NCBI GenBank assembly: GCA_029339195.1
Contig: JAPTJF010000133.1
Location: 1 to 64,000 of the forward strand
Direction of reading: 5' to 3'
Origin: Micractinium sp. NFX-FRZ
Taxonomy: Eukaryota > Chlorophyta > Trebouxiophyceae > Chlorellales > Chlorellaceae
DNA length: 64,000 nt
A program made the translations under genes and the position numbers. Below are positions 44,912 to 55,065 of the stretch, piece after piece. Within the stretch, counting starts at the first letter, position 1, and every line of letters starts with the position of its first letter. Under the pieces are notes generated by a model. The model did not search any database, was not told where the DNA came from, and was given only the letters and a program-made list of their open reading frames with translations.

Positions 44912-46035
44912 TGCAGCCTTCACAACAAATGTAGGCGCATCAAGTCTCAATATAGCACTCCGTACGGCTGCAACATCTGTGAGAACGCCGAACGTTGCCT
45001 GGCGCCAGCTGGCGCCGCCGGCCAGCTTCAGCCTGCGTCTTCACCTTCCACATTTGTAAAGCAGGCAACAGAATGCTTCACGAACCTCCAATCTGATTCT
45101 TGAGGAATGTAATCTGGCGCTCAGTACTAGTCACATCTGACAGCTGCTGTGTGGGGCCGCTTGGCTGTCCGCCTGCCGCTGGTGCAAGGTGTAGCGCTCG
45201 CGTGCTGCCGCTCGCATGCTGCCGCTACCCACTCATTGTTGCTTCTTGAAATTCGGTCACACGACTGCCTTAAGCAGGTACTTATTTATAGAAGTCTCAG
45301 CAAGGGTTCGCAGATCATGCCCCTGTTGTGCCCAGAGTGTTTCAAAGTGAGCGATGATTTCCAACCCTTGGCCAGACAGCGTACAAATGCTGCCTTTGCT
45401 TGCGCGCCCTAACCTACTCCCACGAGAATATTGAGCTCGATTGCGTTTAAACAACAGGAAATGGGCAAAGAAATAAGTGGTGTGTCGATCAAAAGCATTC
45501 GTGGGGAGGAGCAGGGGTGAGTGCCGGTGATCGCGTGAATGATTGAGTGCACTCATTTTGGACACATGTGCAAGTGTGAGGGCGCGCTCGCCCCGGCGAA
45601 GGTGACAATGGTTTCAGAGAACCACAGATGAAAGAAAGCTACAAGACACAGGTGATGTCACGACGCAAAACTTGCCGGTGACGGGCATGCATAGGAAGGG
45701 GTGGGTGCCGGCGGAGCGAATCTTTCCGTGACCATTCCTCGAGTGGGGTGGCATCCAAAACCGCCAGCTGGGGGGAGGGTGGCGGAGGCGGCAAGACCAT
45801 AAATATTTGCACATTTTGACGGGCTGGGCGAGCCACTGCCAGAGAATGTATGGCATGGCATCAGTGCCAAGACGTGCCATGGTGTGCTCGAACATGGACC
45901 TTCAACGGTGCATGCCCATCTGCCCCGCTTGAGAAGATGCTTCATAGCTGCCACCGAAATGTTCGGAAGTGTTCCAGGCAGGGCTTGAGCGTTGCCAGCG
46001 GCGATGCCCCAGGCTCCCGGTTGAGCGGCCTGGCC
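44912..46035. other. intergenic region with TATA-like element
   Basis: 1.1 kb between two (-) genes: promoter of the BRO1 gene and 3' UTR of the Cys-rich gene. Apart from a TATA-like motif at 45283-45290, no gene, RNA or repeat was recognised. Open frames here (for example 45149-45412) look non-coding. Confidence 0.35.
45283..45290 (-). promoter_or_regulatory. candidate TATA box
   Basis: TATAAATA on the (-) strand, 372 bp upstream of the BRO1 gene ATG. It stands out in GC-rich DNA; a 5' UTR of about 340 nt would be implied. Confidence 0.3.
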
Positions 46036-47343
46036 TCACTTGCGCCGGCGGCGCGTGTCGTCCGGGTCTGGGTAGCAGTTTGGGATGCAGTCAAACACGC
46101 CTGGGGGCAGGGCAGCGGTCAAAGGAGAAGGCAAGCAGGGGTTATCAATTGTTCATGGAAAGCATGCGGGGCTGACGGTGCATGCGGGAGGCCGGCGGCA
46201 GCGGCACACATGGGGGGCCAGCACAGCGGGAGGGTGCACCGGCGGGGTGCCTGCCACATAGACGAGGGTGGCATCGCTGGGCGCGCACAGCCCATCAGCG
46301 CAGCAGGGGCGGTGGCATCCAAGACCTGCTCCCCCACCCCCCCTTCAGGCACCTCATCACATCTCTCTACCATGACCTTCCCCTCATGTCCTTTGCTCAT
46401 TGTGGGTACTTGACACACGTGCAAGCTCCTCCCCCCTCCCATGTACCGTCTGACCACCGGCTCTCACCCAGGAAGGCCTCGCAGTCCGCCTCATCCGCGG
46501 GCAGGGGCAGGGCGCTGGCGTAGCAGAAGTCGCCGCAGCGGGAGTAGGAGGCGTCCGGGCAGGCCTTGGGGGCACAGTACACCTGCAAGCAGGGGGGGTG
46601 GTAAAATAAATTGGGTTATTTTGGGGAGGCATGCTGTGGGCCCAGCCAGGTCAGCGGAGGGCAGCCACGGGCCCGAGGCGCGATGCTGGCCTGGCCTGCA
46701 CACTCTTTAAGCCCACAGCTGGACTGCTCCCCGCGCCGCTTGCAGTGGAGCGTGCACGGTGGCTCCCCAATGCCCCGCCATGCCACCAACCAGCGGCGCC
46801 CCCACCAGCTCAGCTGTCCCGGCCCGGCTGGGCCGCTCACCCAGCTGTCCTGCCACAGGCCCGTCTGCTGCCCGGCGGGGCAGGTCCAGCAGGTGGAGTG
46901 GAACTCGTCTGGTGCGTCGTCATCCCAGTGCAGGGAGTAGAAAGAGGCGCCTGCACACGCGGGGGGGATGCTCGTAGCTCAATCAATCAATCTGGACAGG
47001 CGTGTCAGTCAACCCAGAGCAGAGAGCAGTAAGCGGCGGCATCAGTCAGGTGGTATAGGCCAGTCACAGACTGTGTCGTGGGCGGGGGAGGCGGGGCGAG
47101 CGTGCATGGGAGGGCGGTGAGTGGGCAGCTGGGCAGGGCTTGGCGGGGTGGCAGCGCTTGTGCTTGTGCGCAAGGGTGGGCAGCCCGCAACCCTGGGCAC
47201 AGCCGTGCCGTGCTGCGCTCACCTCGTGGGCAGACCATGTCCACTTCCGAGCGCGGCTTCACTGGGAGGCGCACGGTTTTGGTGGGGGGCACCTGGGTGC
47301 GGGGCCGGGTCAGCCGGCGCTGCACAGCAGAACAGAGAAGGCA

Positions 47344-47377
<34 letters not shown>

Positions 47378-49916
47378 AACCGTGAGGAAGTCGACTCAAG
47401 CTGGAAGTGCATGCACAGGTGGCTGCTGGCCTTCCATTCGCCATCCTGTCAGCCCCACCCTGAACAAGGGCCCGACTGAGCCCTTCTGGCATGCACAGCT
47501 CAATTGCTGGGCAGCCTGCCTGCCTGGCTGCCTGCCTGGCGCTGTCACAGTACGGTGCTGCCACACCCAGCAGCCAACACTTGCCCCATTGCGGCCACAG
47601 CGTATCTAGCATGCCAACCAAGCACGAGCGCGGCTGTGGACTCTCTGCTCTCACAGAGTATGTGCCCAGGAAGAAAGCAGGCCTATACCGCAGGGTCTAC
47701 ACCAGCCAGGCATGCAGGCATGCACTCACAGCATACGTGTCCTTCCCGTTGACCACGCCAGTGCACTGGTTGGGGTCTGAGGTGGCGTTGGGCGTGGCAG
47801 GAGGGCAGCGCTGCGCGCACAAGGGGCGCACGCTGTTGGTCCACTGGACTGCAGGGAGGGAGGGGGCAGGAACGCCTAAGCTCTGCATGTGACGCTATGT
47901 AACGCACGGCGGCCAGGGTGAGGGGTTGGTGGGCGAGATGGGAGGGGATGACCGGGGTGACCGTGGCCTGCCAACAGCCTGGCTGCCCGGGGCAGCGCAT
48001 TGGGCGGTTGTTGACCATTAGCTGCCAGCCTGGCACTGGCGCCATGCAGTGTGGTTTCGCACTGCGTATGCCCAAGCTGCTGTTAAGGAGGTGAAATGTA
48101 CACACGTGAACAGGTGAGATGGCAAAATGACGGGCCAGTGTGGTGAGCACCCACCAGGATAGGTTGCGTTGCATGCGCTCCAGCACCCCTTGCCCACCAC
48201 GCCCACATATCCCGCAGGGCAGCTGCGGCAGGGGCGGGCAAGAAAGGGAGGACCCGGGTCAGGCCACAGGCGCTGACGCTGCAGCCTGCGTGGGCGCGCC
48301 AGGGGCGCAGCTGGCTGGCGTATGGGGCAGACCCCTGGCTCACCAAACGGCGCCACAAGGCAGCACAGGAGATGCACCTTGGCATGGCAGCGGGGCATGG
48401 CGACGGGGGCAGTGGCGGGTCGGCTAGGGCAAGAGCGGGCAGGGGTGAGTCGCAGCACAGCTGCAAACAGTGACCATCCTCACAGCTGCTGGCTGGGAAG
48501 CCCAGCTGCTAAGTAGTTGCCCCACAGACCCTTCGGGGGCGCAGCCCTGCAGGGCATGCCACACAGCCCAGCGCGCCATGCCACACAACCCAGCACGGCA
48601 TGCCACACAGCCCAGCAAGGCATGCCCCACAGCCCAGCACGCACTTGAAGCAGGTGACTGCCGAGGTTGTGGAGCTCATGCGTGTGTAGGTGGCGGCGCA
48701 GCGGGGCACGCAGTGGTCGTCATTCTGCACGCCAGCCGCGCGGGCAGGCAATTTTCGGGGGTTGGGGCCGCTTTCGGGCCCCTCTGGACCCTGGGCCTGG
48801 GGTCCTGAGCACATGGAACAGCACACTCATGCATGTTGCATGTATGCAGTACACTGTGGACCTCTGGACAGGTCACCCCAATCAAGCGTGCGCACACCTG
48901 CGTTGAGTTGGCGTAGGTGACTCCCGCGGGGGTGTTGTCAAACGCTGAGCAGGGTTCGTAGCAGTATGGGCTGCAGCAGGGGCGGGGTGTGGCGTGGTGG
49001 GGTGCGGTGGGGTGGGGCGCAGGCAGGGCGCATGATGCGACGTGGCATGTCTCTACAATGGGCAGCACCTAGCAAGCGGCCGTGCACCCCGCAGCACCCA
49101 GCCTCCCCTGCTTCCTGGTGGGAAGGCGCCACCTCGACACTCGCTGGGGATGCGTCCCAGGCGTGTTCCCAGCTCACTTGTTGTCGTCTTTATAGCTCCC
49201 GTCTGCAGGCAGGTGAATTCAGCAAGAGATAATTCAGAGTTGGATGTGGCAAATTACGGCGTCAGGCGGGCAGGCTCGAATACGAAAGCCCAGCGAGGCG
49301 GGGTTCCAGTCGGAAAGCAAAGCAGCAGCACGGCGCGTGGCCCAGAGTTGCGGTCTACAGGGTGGCTGGGTGCCGATTGGCAAGCGCACACCTGGGCAGA
49401 TCATGTCCACTTCTACAGCACTGCCGTTGGCTTTCACACGGCACACGGGCTCCGTGAAGCCCATCAGGGCGCTGGCAAGCCTGAAGGGGAAGGATTTAGG
49501 GGCCAGGGCGGCACACGGGGCGGGGGACGCGTCACAGCGGCGGTGGCAGCAAAGTCCCAGTGGCAGTGTCACATTATTGGGGCACAGACAGTTCCCCTCC
49601 ACCCGCAACCCTTCAAAATGCTGCATCGGAACAGAATCCAAGCGAAGGTGGCCAGGAATGCGACTCGTGCAGGCCAGCCTCCGGCACAGCTTCCGGCACA
49701 GCTCGAATAGGCAGACCGTCCTTCACACAAAACTCACGAGACGCCTTTAGGACGGGCCTGCACAGCAACACATTGGGCGCACGGGCGGCCTGAATTGGTT
49801 TGGGGAGTGCGGAGGACGTCGCGTCGGTCAAGCCAGCTGCGCTTGCTTACCAGTGCTGTTGGGGCAGCGGCAGCGGCCGTCAGGAGGGCCAAGTAAGTCC
49901 AGGCACGGATCTCCAT
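46036..49916 (-). CDS. secreted cysteine-rich protein, 375 aa
   Basis: Eleven exons (complement): 49851-49916, 49392-49701, 49178-49202, 48898-48970, 48645-48724, 48155-48222, 47730-47848, 47223-47319, 46841-46950, 46468-46582 and 46036-46100. A signal peptide opens it (MEIRAWTYLALLTAAAAAP). The mature part has over 30 Cys in short modules: CLCPNN, LCCHRRCD, PYCYEPCSAF, HCVPRCAATY, TCFNCPAGYVG, CWSACNATYP, RPLCAQRCPP, STCWTCPAGQQ, YCAPKACPD, CGDFCYAS and DCIPNCYPD. The phrases EVDMICP and EVDMVCP occur in two modules, suggesting internal duplication. CPAGYVG/CPAGQQ resemble ephrin-receptor-like or EGF-like Cys turns but no family is certain. It ends DDTRRRRK with no membrane helix, so it is probably a wall, matrix or secreted protein. 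The 25-nt microexon at 49178-49202 is required to keep phase. Confidence 0.7.
47345..47376. repeat. (GGCA)8 microsatellite
   Basis: Eight perfect GGCA units in the intron 5' to exon 8 of the Cys-rich gene, near its acceptor in the transcript direction. Confidence 0.85.
48553..48640. repeat. 22-bp minisatellite x4
   Basis: Four 22-bp units (starts 48553, 48575, 48597, 48619) based on GGCATGCCACACAGCCCAGC. They abut the donor of exon 5 of the Cys-rich gene, so the array sits at the very start of the intron. Confidence 0.8.
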
Positions 49917-50862
49917 GGTTTTCGGTGCGAAGTGCGCGAGTTCACGAAGGGGTGCAGCCCGCTTGTTGCTAGGGGGCACCAGGCGCCCTTGTTTCCTGAT
50001 TAAAAGTCTTCAAAACTTTGAGATACGGAGGTACAGTGCATTGCAGAAGCGGAATTGCCGAAGCAGAGCCGGCTGCCCTTGCCACGTCAGAGGGGGGAGA
50101 TGCAACGTTTGCCCACTTATTTATTAAATGTGCACCTTGGCCAACCGAGGCCAAGCAAGGAGCTTGCACGGCCAAAGCCGTGCCTGTGGCAATATCTGGT
50201 CAGGCCCGCCAGGACAACCCCAGGGCGGGGCGCAGACGGGCGGGCTCCCCCTTGATCCACCGCCTAATGGCACACGCATCTCACCATGCTTGCCACCGCC
50301 TGCCAAGGTGGCGGTGCATTCCCAACCATTCCTGCACTGCAAACTACGATGCCGCGGAACTTACCCATGCAGAGCATGTTGTGCGACACTGGCTACCCTG
50401 GTCTGTCCATGCCACGGAGAGGTGCACAACCCTCGACGGCCTCCTGCTGACTGTGTGCCGCCCAGCTTGCCTGCCTGCCTGCTCTTCCCTTGCGCCATGC
50501 CACTGCAAGCTAGAAGCTGCTGACCAGCAACGCAGCCTGCCACATCAACAATGCAACATAAGGGTGGCCGCGGCAAGGGGAGGCGGTGGCAGCAGCATGC
50601 GCCCCACACAGTTCAGAGATCTCCCTCTTCAGCACCCCCGCTGTGCTCCTCTGCCGCCATGACGCCAGGTTGCCGCCGCTCACCTGTTGCTGCAAGCTGC
50701 CTTGCCGCCGCCTCTTCAAATCACACCTGCCGCTCAATCATGCTGCCACTTGCCCTGCCCCTTCCCAAGATTTGCTTTCAAGTCGACTCGATTTACAGTG
50801 CGGCTTTGGATCCAGGAAGGCTCACCCCTGCCGCTCAAGAACGCACGCAAGCAGCCAAGGCG
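49917..50862. other. intergenic: promoter and 3' UTR
   Basis: 946 bp between two (-) genes: promoter of the Cys-rich gene and 3' UTR of ALKBH8. An AT-rich patch at 50116-50130 is the only core-promoter-like tract. A 214-codon open frame on the (+) strand (50018-50662) shows no domain and is probably chance. Confidence 0.35.
50793..50797 (-). terminator. candidate poly(A) signal TGTAA
   Basis: TGTAA on the (-) strand 66 bp after the ALKBH8 stop codon; the spacing suits a green-algal 3' UTR. Confidence 0.4.
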
Positions 50863-52618
50863 TCACGCCTGCCGCTCAAACACGCAGCACCAGTTGTCTT
50901 TGTCATAAAACGATTCCACCAGGGCGGCACCCGGCAGCTGCCCCACAAGTGCATCCAGCTCTCCCCCCTCAAACAGGTGGTAATAGCGCTGAAACACAAC
51001 TGCCCCCTTGGTGCTGTCTAGTTGAGGGGCCGAGGCAGCTGTTGCACTTGCGCTTCCAGCTGTGGCTGCAGCCATGGCGCTGCCCTGTGCGGCCGGGGGC
51101 GCTGAGCTGGCGCCGGCGTCGGCAGTGGCACTGCTGACCTGGCGGGCCGCCGCTGCCGCTTCGGCGCGGTGGAATGGCAGGTGCCAGGGCACAAAGTAGT
51201 CGCCGCTGGCCACACCCGCTTCCCCAGCTGCTTCTGCCGCCACGCCTGCTGCCGCCGCAGCCCCTGCTGCCAGAGCTGCTGGCTGTGCTGCCGTGCCCCT
51301 CTCGCCCTGCCGCTGCTGCTGCTCCTGCTGCTGCTGCTGCTGCGCAATGCCGCTGCTTCTGCTGGCCGCCTCATCCTCTGCCTGCTCCCCAGCTGCCTCT
51401 GCCGCCTCTGCTACCGCCTCGGTAGCTGCCCCGCCTGCTGCCTCTGCCACCGCCTCGTCAGCTGCCGCGGCTGCCGGCAGCTCCACCGGCTGCCAGCTGC
51501 GCACCTTTTTCATGTTGCCCTGCTCCGTAGCCCACACCGTGACCAAAGCGCGCCCGCCGGGCCGCAGCACGCGCAGCAGCTGCACCAGCAGCGCCAGCCG
51601 GCGGGCCGGGCTGGATATGTGGTGCAGCACAGCGATGCACAGCACGCCGTCGCAGCTGGCGGCACGGTAGGGCAGCGCCATTCCGTCAGCCACTGCCACG
51701 TCAGCACGCAGCCGCTCGCCGCCAGAGGCGGGGCTGGGGACCAGCCGGCGGGCCGCCACGCGAGCCAGGCCTGCAAGAGGATGAGGGCCCAGGGGTAGGG
51801 CGGCTTTCATTGCGACATAAACAAGGTTATTCAGTGCGCCTGAGGTTCCCAGGCTGGCAGGCAGCGGCGGTGAGTGTTGGGACTCCCACCCTCCCCCAAG
51901 CATCAAGACGAGCGCCAGGGCCACTCTGCAACCTGCTGCACTGCCAGCTCCGGATCAACCTCGGCAGCCCGCACTGAACCCCTTGCCGCTCCCCCCTGTG
52001 CACAAATCAGCTCCAATGGTCGCTGCACAAGCACAAAGACCCTTCTCCATGCCACGTTGAGTCCTTCTATCCCCCCGCAGTCCCAAACATCGCCACGGGA
52101 GCCCAGACGCTGCACAGGCAAATCCAGTCGCTCACCCTCGCTGCGGTCGCTGCCCAGCACAAAGATGTCCCGCCTCACTCCAAAGTACTTTCCATTGCCG
52201 CACCCCACATCCGCCAGCACGGCACCAGGGGGCAGGGCCTCCAGGAAGGCTCGCACACGCGGCCACACGGCAAAGCGGGTGGCGGCAAAGTGCGGGGCGA
52301 TGGCGTTGTAGACAGCGTGCACGTGCTGGGCCTCGAGCGCTGCCAGCTGGCGGTCCAGGCTGGCGGCTGAGCTGGCGGTGGAAGGCGGCAGAGCGGCGTC
52401 TCCAGAGCCATGCAGGGGGTGATGACCCTGCTGCTGCTGCTGCTGCTGCTGCTGCTCAGCAGCCTGCCGCGCTGTACAGCCAGCCTGGCAGTGCGCTTGC
52501 GCTTGCGCGGTGCCATCCGTGCTGCCGCTGCAGGTGCTGCCCTTCAAATCACGCTGCTCCGCTGCCAATCCTGTTGCTGGCAGCCCATCCTGCTGCTGTA
52601 CCTGCAGCTGCTCCTCAA

Positions 52619-52661
<43 letters not shown>

Positions 52662-54752
52662 ATGCTGTGCCTGCTGTGCCTGCTGCTCCTCCATTGCCAT
52701 GCGCTTCAGCGCCGCCCGTGTGGGCGCCAGCGGCGCCAGCTGGCTGTCGCAGTACTCCGGGTAAGCGCAGTCACAAGGGAAGCCGCGCACCTGGAGGCGG
52801 GAGGGAGGGGCCAGGTGCAGGCAGCGAGGCACGCCTCACGTGTGCATGCGACTCATATGCAACTGCTAGCTGCCTTGCAGCCTGCCGCCGCCGCGCTGCC
52901 AAGCCGAGCTCTGCCAGTTGCCAGCCTGAGCACAAAGTGACAGTTGCATCGGCAGGCCCAGGCTGTACATCAGCATCGGCCACAGTGGCAAAACTCACAG
53001 GCCACCCACCCAGCACCCAGCTGCCCCTCCCCCAGCCCACCTGGCGGAATGTGAACGAAGTGCGGCGGTCGGCACGCGGAACTACCTCTGCTGCGCCGCC
53101 GCCGGTATCGCCCTCGGCTGCCACCGTGTCTGACTTGCGGTGCGGGATGTAGTGCTGCCAGGCGTAGCGCGCCTCGCCTGCGCAAGGAAGAAGAGGAACA
53201 ACCAGGAGGAGGAGGGGTGCAGGCGTGGGAGGCAGCAGGGGGCGGGAGGCAGCAGCACTGCCAGGGGTGTGTGCGAGGAGGCGGCGGGCCCGGCTGGCAT
53301 GCGATGGCGCACCAACTGCCTGTGCAGCAGCAGGGCAGTGTCTGGAGAAGCAAGGCCCAGGCACCGGTTGAGCGTGGCAGGACAGGCAAGCAAGCAAGCT
53401 TGCAGGCGCACACACCCGACACGTCAAGCAGCCAGCGTGCGGGCGTACACACCCGGTACGACAAGCAGCAAGCGTGCGGGCACAAGCACCCGACAGGATA
53501 AGCAGCAAGCACGCAGGCACACGCACCCGACAGGACGAGCAGCGAGCGTGGCGGCAGGAAGAGTGCCCGTGAGGGGTGGCCTGCCCGCCGCAGCACCACC
53601 GCCGCCGGGCCGCCCAGGCTGAGCGACACGATTGATCCAGTGAAGGCAGAGTGCGTCTCTGCAAGGGATACGAAGAGGAAGGGATGGTGCACAGAGGTGC
53701 TGGGGGGGAGACCCAGCAGGGCAGAGCACGACCACAGCGCACTCAGTGCGCCAAATGCATGCAGGGTGCCGCAGTGAAGCGGAGCTGCGCAACACGCGCC
53801 GTGCGCAGCACCCAGGCACCGGCAGGTGCCCCAGCAGTGTTGGGCAGTGTTGCACTCACCCACGTGCGGCGAGATGCCGACGCCGCAGGGGTACTCATTC
53901 ACGGTCAGCTGGTCAATTGCCACACTGTCAGGCAGAGCCTGGATGCGGTCTGCGGTGCGGCGCGCCTCCGGGGGGAGCGGGTGCCCGCGTGGCGCCTCGC
54001 CCGCGCCGCGCGTCTGCAGTCCCACAGGCGCACATGGCTTTGTTGATTTTCTTTGTTCGTGGGTGCGCAGTGTGCACAAGCTGGGAGCACTGGTGTGGGA
54101 GCAGCACCGACAGCAGATGCAGGAGGCAGGCCTTGCACGAGCAGCTGGCGACAGCCTGCCAGCAGCACCCACCTACCTCGTAAACAAACTCAAAGCCGCA
54201 GTGCAGCACGCGGCGCCGCGCCAGCAGCTGCCAGTGCTCCTGCGCCTCCGCCTCTGCCAGCAGGGCGGCCTCTTCCTGGGGGCTCACGAACTCGTGGTAC
54301 AGAGCAAGGCCCGGGATGCCGCAGGCGGCAGCGTTGCGCACCGCCACCACCGGCGGCTCTGCCGCATGCTGATGCTGCCCTGCCTGCTGCCCTGCCTGCC
54401 CCCCATGCTGCTGCTCAGCAAAGCTCAGCACCAGGGGGCCGTGGCTGCCCAGGGCCGCGCAAGCCGTGCCGTCCAGCGCCGCCCGCGCCGCCGCTGCCGC
54501 CTCTGCTGAACTGAAGCTGACGAAGCAGTGGGTCCTGGAAACCCCCAGAGGTAGCGTCACCTGCACTTCACCCCACTGGCTGAATAGCTCTTCAATAGCA
54601 GCAGGTTTTGGGTCGTGCACATTGCCCAGCAGCAAGTGGCAGGTTTTCTGAAGGGCGCGCGCTCCCTGCGGCTTTCTGAAGGGCGCGCGCTCCCTGTGCA
54701 TTGCGAAAATGTTGCGCATGCATGGTGCTGCAGCTCGTTTCGCATGTGCCAT
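50863..54752 (-). CDS. ALKBH8: ALKBH8/TRM9 fusion: tRNA wobble-uridine modification
   Basis: Exons (complement) 54177-54752, 53860-54013, 53527-53658, 53041-53177, 52136-52790 and 50863-51770 give 853 aa. Domains in order: RRM (about 37-110; LLLGNV, HCFVSFSSAEAA) and an AlkB 2OG-Fe(II) oxygenase (about 130-330). The AlkB part has NEYPCGVGISPHVETHSAF, IVSLSLGGP, LPPRSLLVLSGEARYAWQH and IPHRK. Next is a His/Gln-rich insert, then a TRM9-type methyltransferase (DVGCGNGKYFG at 527; AVLHHI; LRVLRPGGRALVTVWA; C-terminal RYYHLFEGGEL). The methyltransferase makes mcm5U at tRNA position 34 and the oxygenase hydroxylates it. The Fe ligands read H242-V-E244 and H296: Glu stands where Asp is usual. PolyQ tracts interrupt the linker and methyltransferase. 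A 28-bp tandem duplication lies in the N-terminal coding sequence, and the third exon's donor is repeated in the intron. Confidence 0.93.
52432..52455. repeat. (CTG)8-type polyQ tract in ALKBH8
   Basis: CTG triplets (CAG on the coding strand) encode a run of Gln in the inter-domain linker. A second, similar tract lies at 52624-52651 next to a His run. They are likely to vary in length between strains. Confidence 0.8.
53399..53546. repeat. 37-bp array x4 carrying ALKBH8 exon 3 donor
   Basis: Four 37-bp units (53399, 53436, 53473, 53510). The last contains the true exon 3 end and donor (CTGTCGG|GTGCGT). The other three repeat the exon end plus a GT donor context inside the intron. Confidence 0.85.
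54645..54697. repeat. 28-bp tandem duplication in ALKBH8 coding exon
   Basis: The segment starting at 54645 recurs at 54673, a 28-bp period; TTTCTGAAGGGCGCGCGCTC is shared. Because 28 is not a multiple of 3, the two copies are read in different frames near the N-terminus (ERAPFRKPQG then ARALQK). Confidence 0.85.
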
Positions 54753-55065
54753 CGTGCTGGGGCGTGCTGGGCGCTCTCGGCAAGAGCTCTGCTGACCTCT
54801 GCGGGTCCACTGATCACTATCCACTCGCCTGATCAGTAAAGACCCACTGCAAGGCACTTCTTGGGTCCCCCTGTCCCGAAAGTCCTCGCGCCCCGCTGCC
54901 CACTTCACCAACGCGGCCACCCTTTCTCGCACAAAGAGAGCATTGTGCTCATCCTGTGTGATTAGCGCGTTGCGCTAAGACCTCGGCTTCGCCCAGAGCT
55001 CACCTCACCTCCGCCGCTGCCGCCAGCGCCCGCCGCCCGGCGCCTCGTAAACACACACGCACACA
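54753..55065. promoter_or_regulatory. divergent promoter region
   Basis: 313 bp between the ATGs of ALKBH8 (-) and the WBP2-like gene (+), so a shared or back-to-back promoter. No TATA element is clear. Confidence 0.4.

Noticed and set aside
50018..50662. 214-codon (+) open frame between two (-) genes
   Set aside because: No domain, no splice partner, mixed composition; read as UTR and promoter sequence.
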